From Procambarus clarkii (Eukaryota; Arthropoda; Malacostraca; Decapoda; Cambaridae): DNA of 64,000 bases. The notes under the pieces were generated by a model that was not told where the DNA came from, did no database searches, and saw only the letters and a list, made by a program, of their open reading frames with translations. Of the stretch, positions 63,341 through 64,000 are shown in pieces (position 1 is the first letter of the stretch; every line of letters starts with the position of its first letter). The DNA is taken from contig NC_091165.1 of the NCBI RefSeq assembly GCF_040958095.1, positions 26,380,670-26,444,669 on the forward strand. The letters run 5' to 3'. Both the position numbers and the translations under genes were made by a program.

Positions 63341-64000
63341 ATGAGTTATGTTATCTTGCGGGTGCAAAGTGGGGAATCTTTTTACAAAAATTGCGTTCCT
63401 AACTCAATGTAGGTTCTATTATAGTATACATATTTCAGATGCCCCTTTGATGGGCACAATCTCTGGGATAGTTGGCCCCAGACGATATCCTTCACCCATG
63501 CTGCAGCTTCGCTGCTCCGCTGTTTCCATTCCGAATCTCTTTAACCTGGTATTTGCAGCCAACACAACGGCTCGGTTATTTCAACGGCTCGTTGATCTTC
63601 CTTCTCTGGTTCGATAGCACTTTCACGTACGTTCTTTTCATTCGGGTAATACTTCTCTTGAACAAATCCCCTCTGAATACCCCTCTTGTTTTCTGCCTGA
63701 CTCTTTGTAAGCTTTGATGCCGCTCTTGGGACAGTGCAGATGACTGCTACCCCGTTCTAGATATTCTAATGATATAACAATCGCAGTTAGCTGCAAACAC
63801 AAACACCATGTCATTGATTGTCACATTGAACAGAGGAGGCATGCAGAATGTCCTGGATAAACTTGAGTTTTAGGCTGAAAAATGTCTACCGGACTTCACC
63901 CCAAACAAGTTTAAGATAATGGGAGTAGAGATGGGGGTTGAAAGACTTCATGTTCAATAAAGGCTGAGGGGGAAGATTACTGCTTCGGAAAGAAAGATAA
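63341..64000. other. No gene recognised at the right edge
   Basis: Short frames only. No homology to the LINE or SINE groups above was seen. Confidence 0.45.

Overview
This is eukaryotic nuclear DNA, most probably from a decapod crustacean and perhaps a crayfish. The reasons are spliced exons of a conserved animal gene, a very high load of non-LTR retrotransposons, several tRNA-headed SINE families, DIRS-like and Penelope-like elements, long TA/AC/CT microsatellites, and CCTAA-type repeats that match arthropod telomere chemistry. The species call is an inference from repeat style. No rRNA, CRISPR array or bacterial-type operon is present, and no functional tRNA gene is supported.

Host genes. 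The last three coding exons of an ANKFY1 (Rabankyrin-5) orthologue lie on the + strand at 8830-9025, 13077-13189 and 24796-25059. They join in frame with GT/AG borders and encode the last ankyrin repeats and a complete C-terminal FYVE zinc finger. A long 3' UTR ends near an AATAAA at 26490. The last intron is 11.6 kb and is almost wholly filled by DIRS-like retrotransposons and one nearly intact LINE. A second probable host exon is at 38848-39011 (+): a Cys-rich start, one membrane segment and a good splice donor.

Mobile DNA by region. 1-3700: decayed DIRS-like copies with RNase H and tyrosine recombinase. 4284-7413: LINE alpha copy A between direct repeats and TA arrays. 7430-8370: local repeats and a TTAA-type transposon end. 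9205-12970: a dispersed repeat, LINE zeta and a palindromic SINE. 13410-24757: DIRS copies 2 to 4, with LINE alpha copy B inside copy 4. 26563-29294: two pogo/Tigger-like elements, the second carrying two minisatellites. 29887-32457: LINE scraps, a TTAA-flanked piggyBac-like element, a SINE and a hairpin repeat. 32460-36419 (-): LINE alpha copy C with ORF1. 36476-38340: foldback MITEs and LINE delta. 39195-51722: a dense nest of LINE alpha, beta, gamma and epsilon 3' ends and SINEs. 52003-52760: a 0.75 kb polypyrimidine satellite. 54141-56770: beta and CR1-like fragments. 57660-62456: a Penelope-like 3' half directly followed by a nearly full-length CR1-like element whose ORF1 is an SGNH esterase. 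62453-64000: SINE pieces and unassigned sequence.

LINE labels (alpha, beta, gamma, delta, epsilon, zeta) are local names for groups seen here, not database names. No novel defence or metabolic system was found. The most interesting signals concern retrotransposon biology: a candidate -1 frameshift site joining ORF1 and ORF2 of LINE alpha, a mosaic LINE copy, a SINE/LINE pair sharing a 3' tail, a Penelope/CR1 junction, and nested insertions with readable target duplications.
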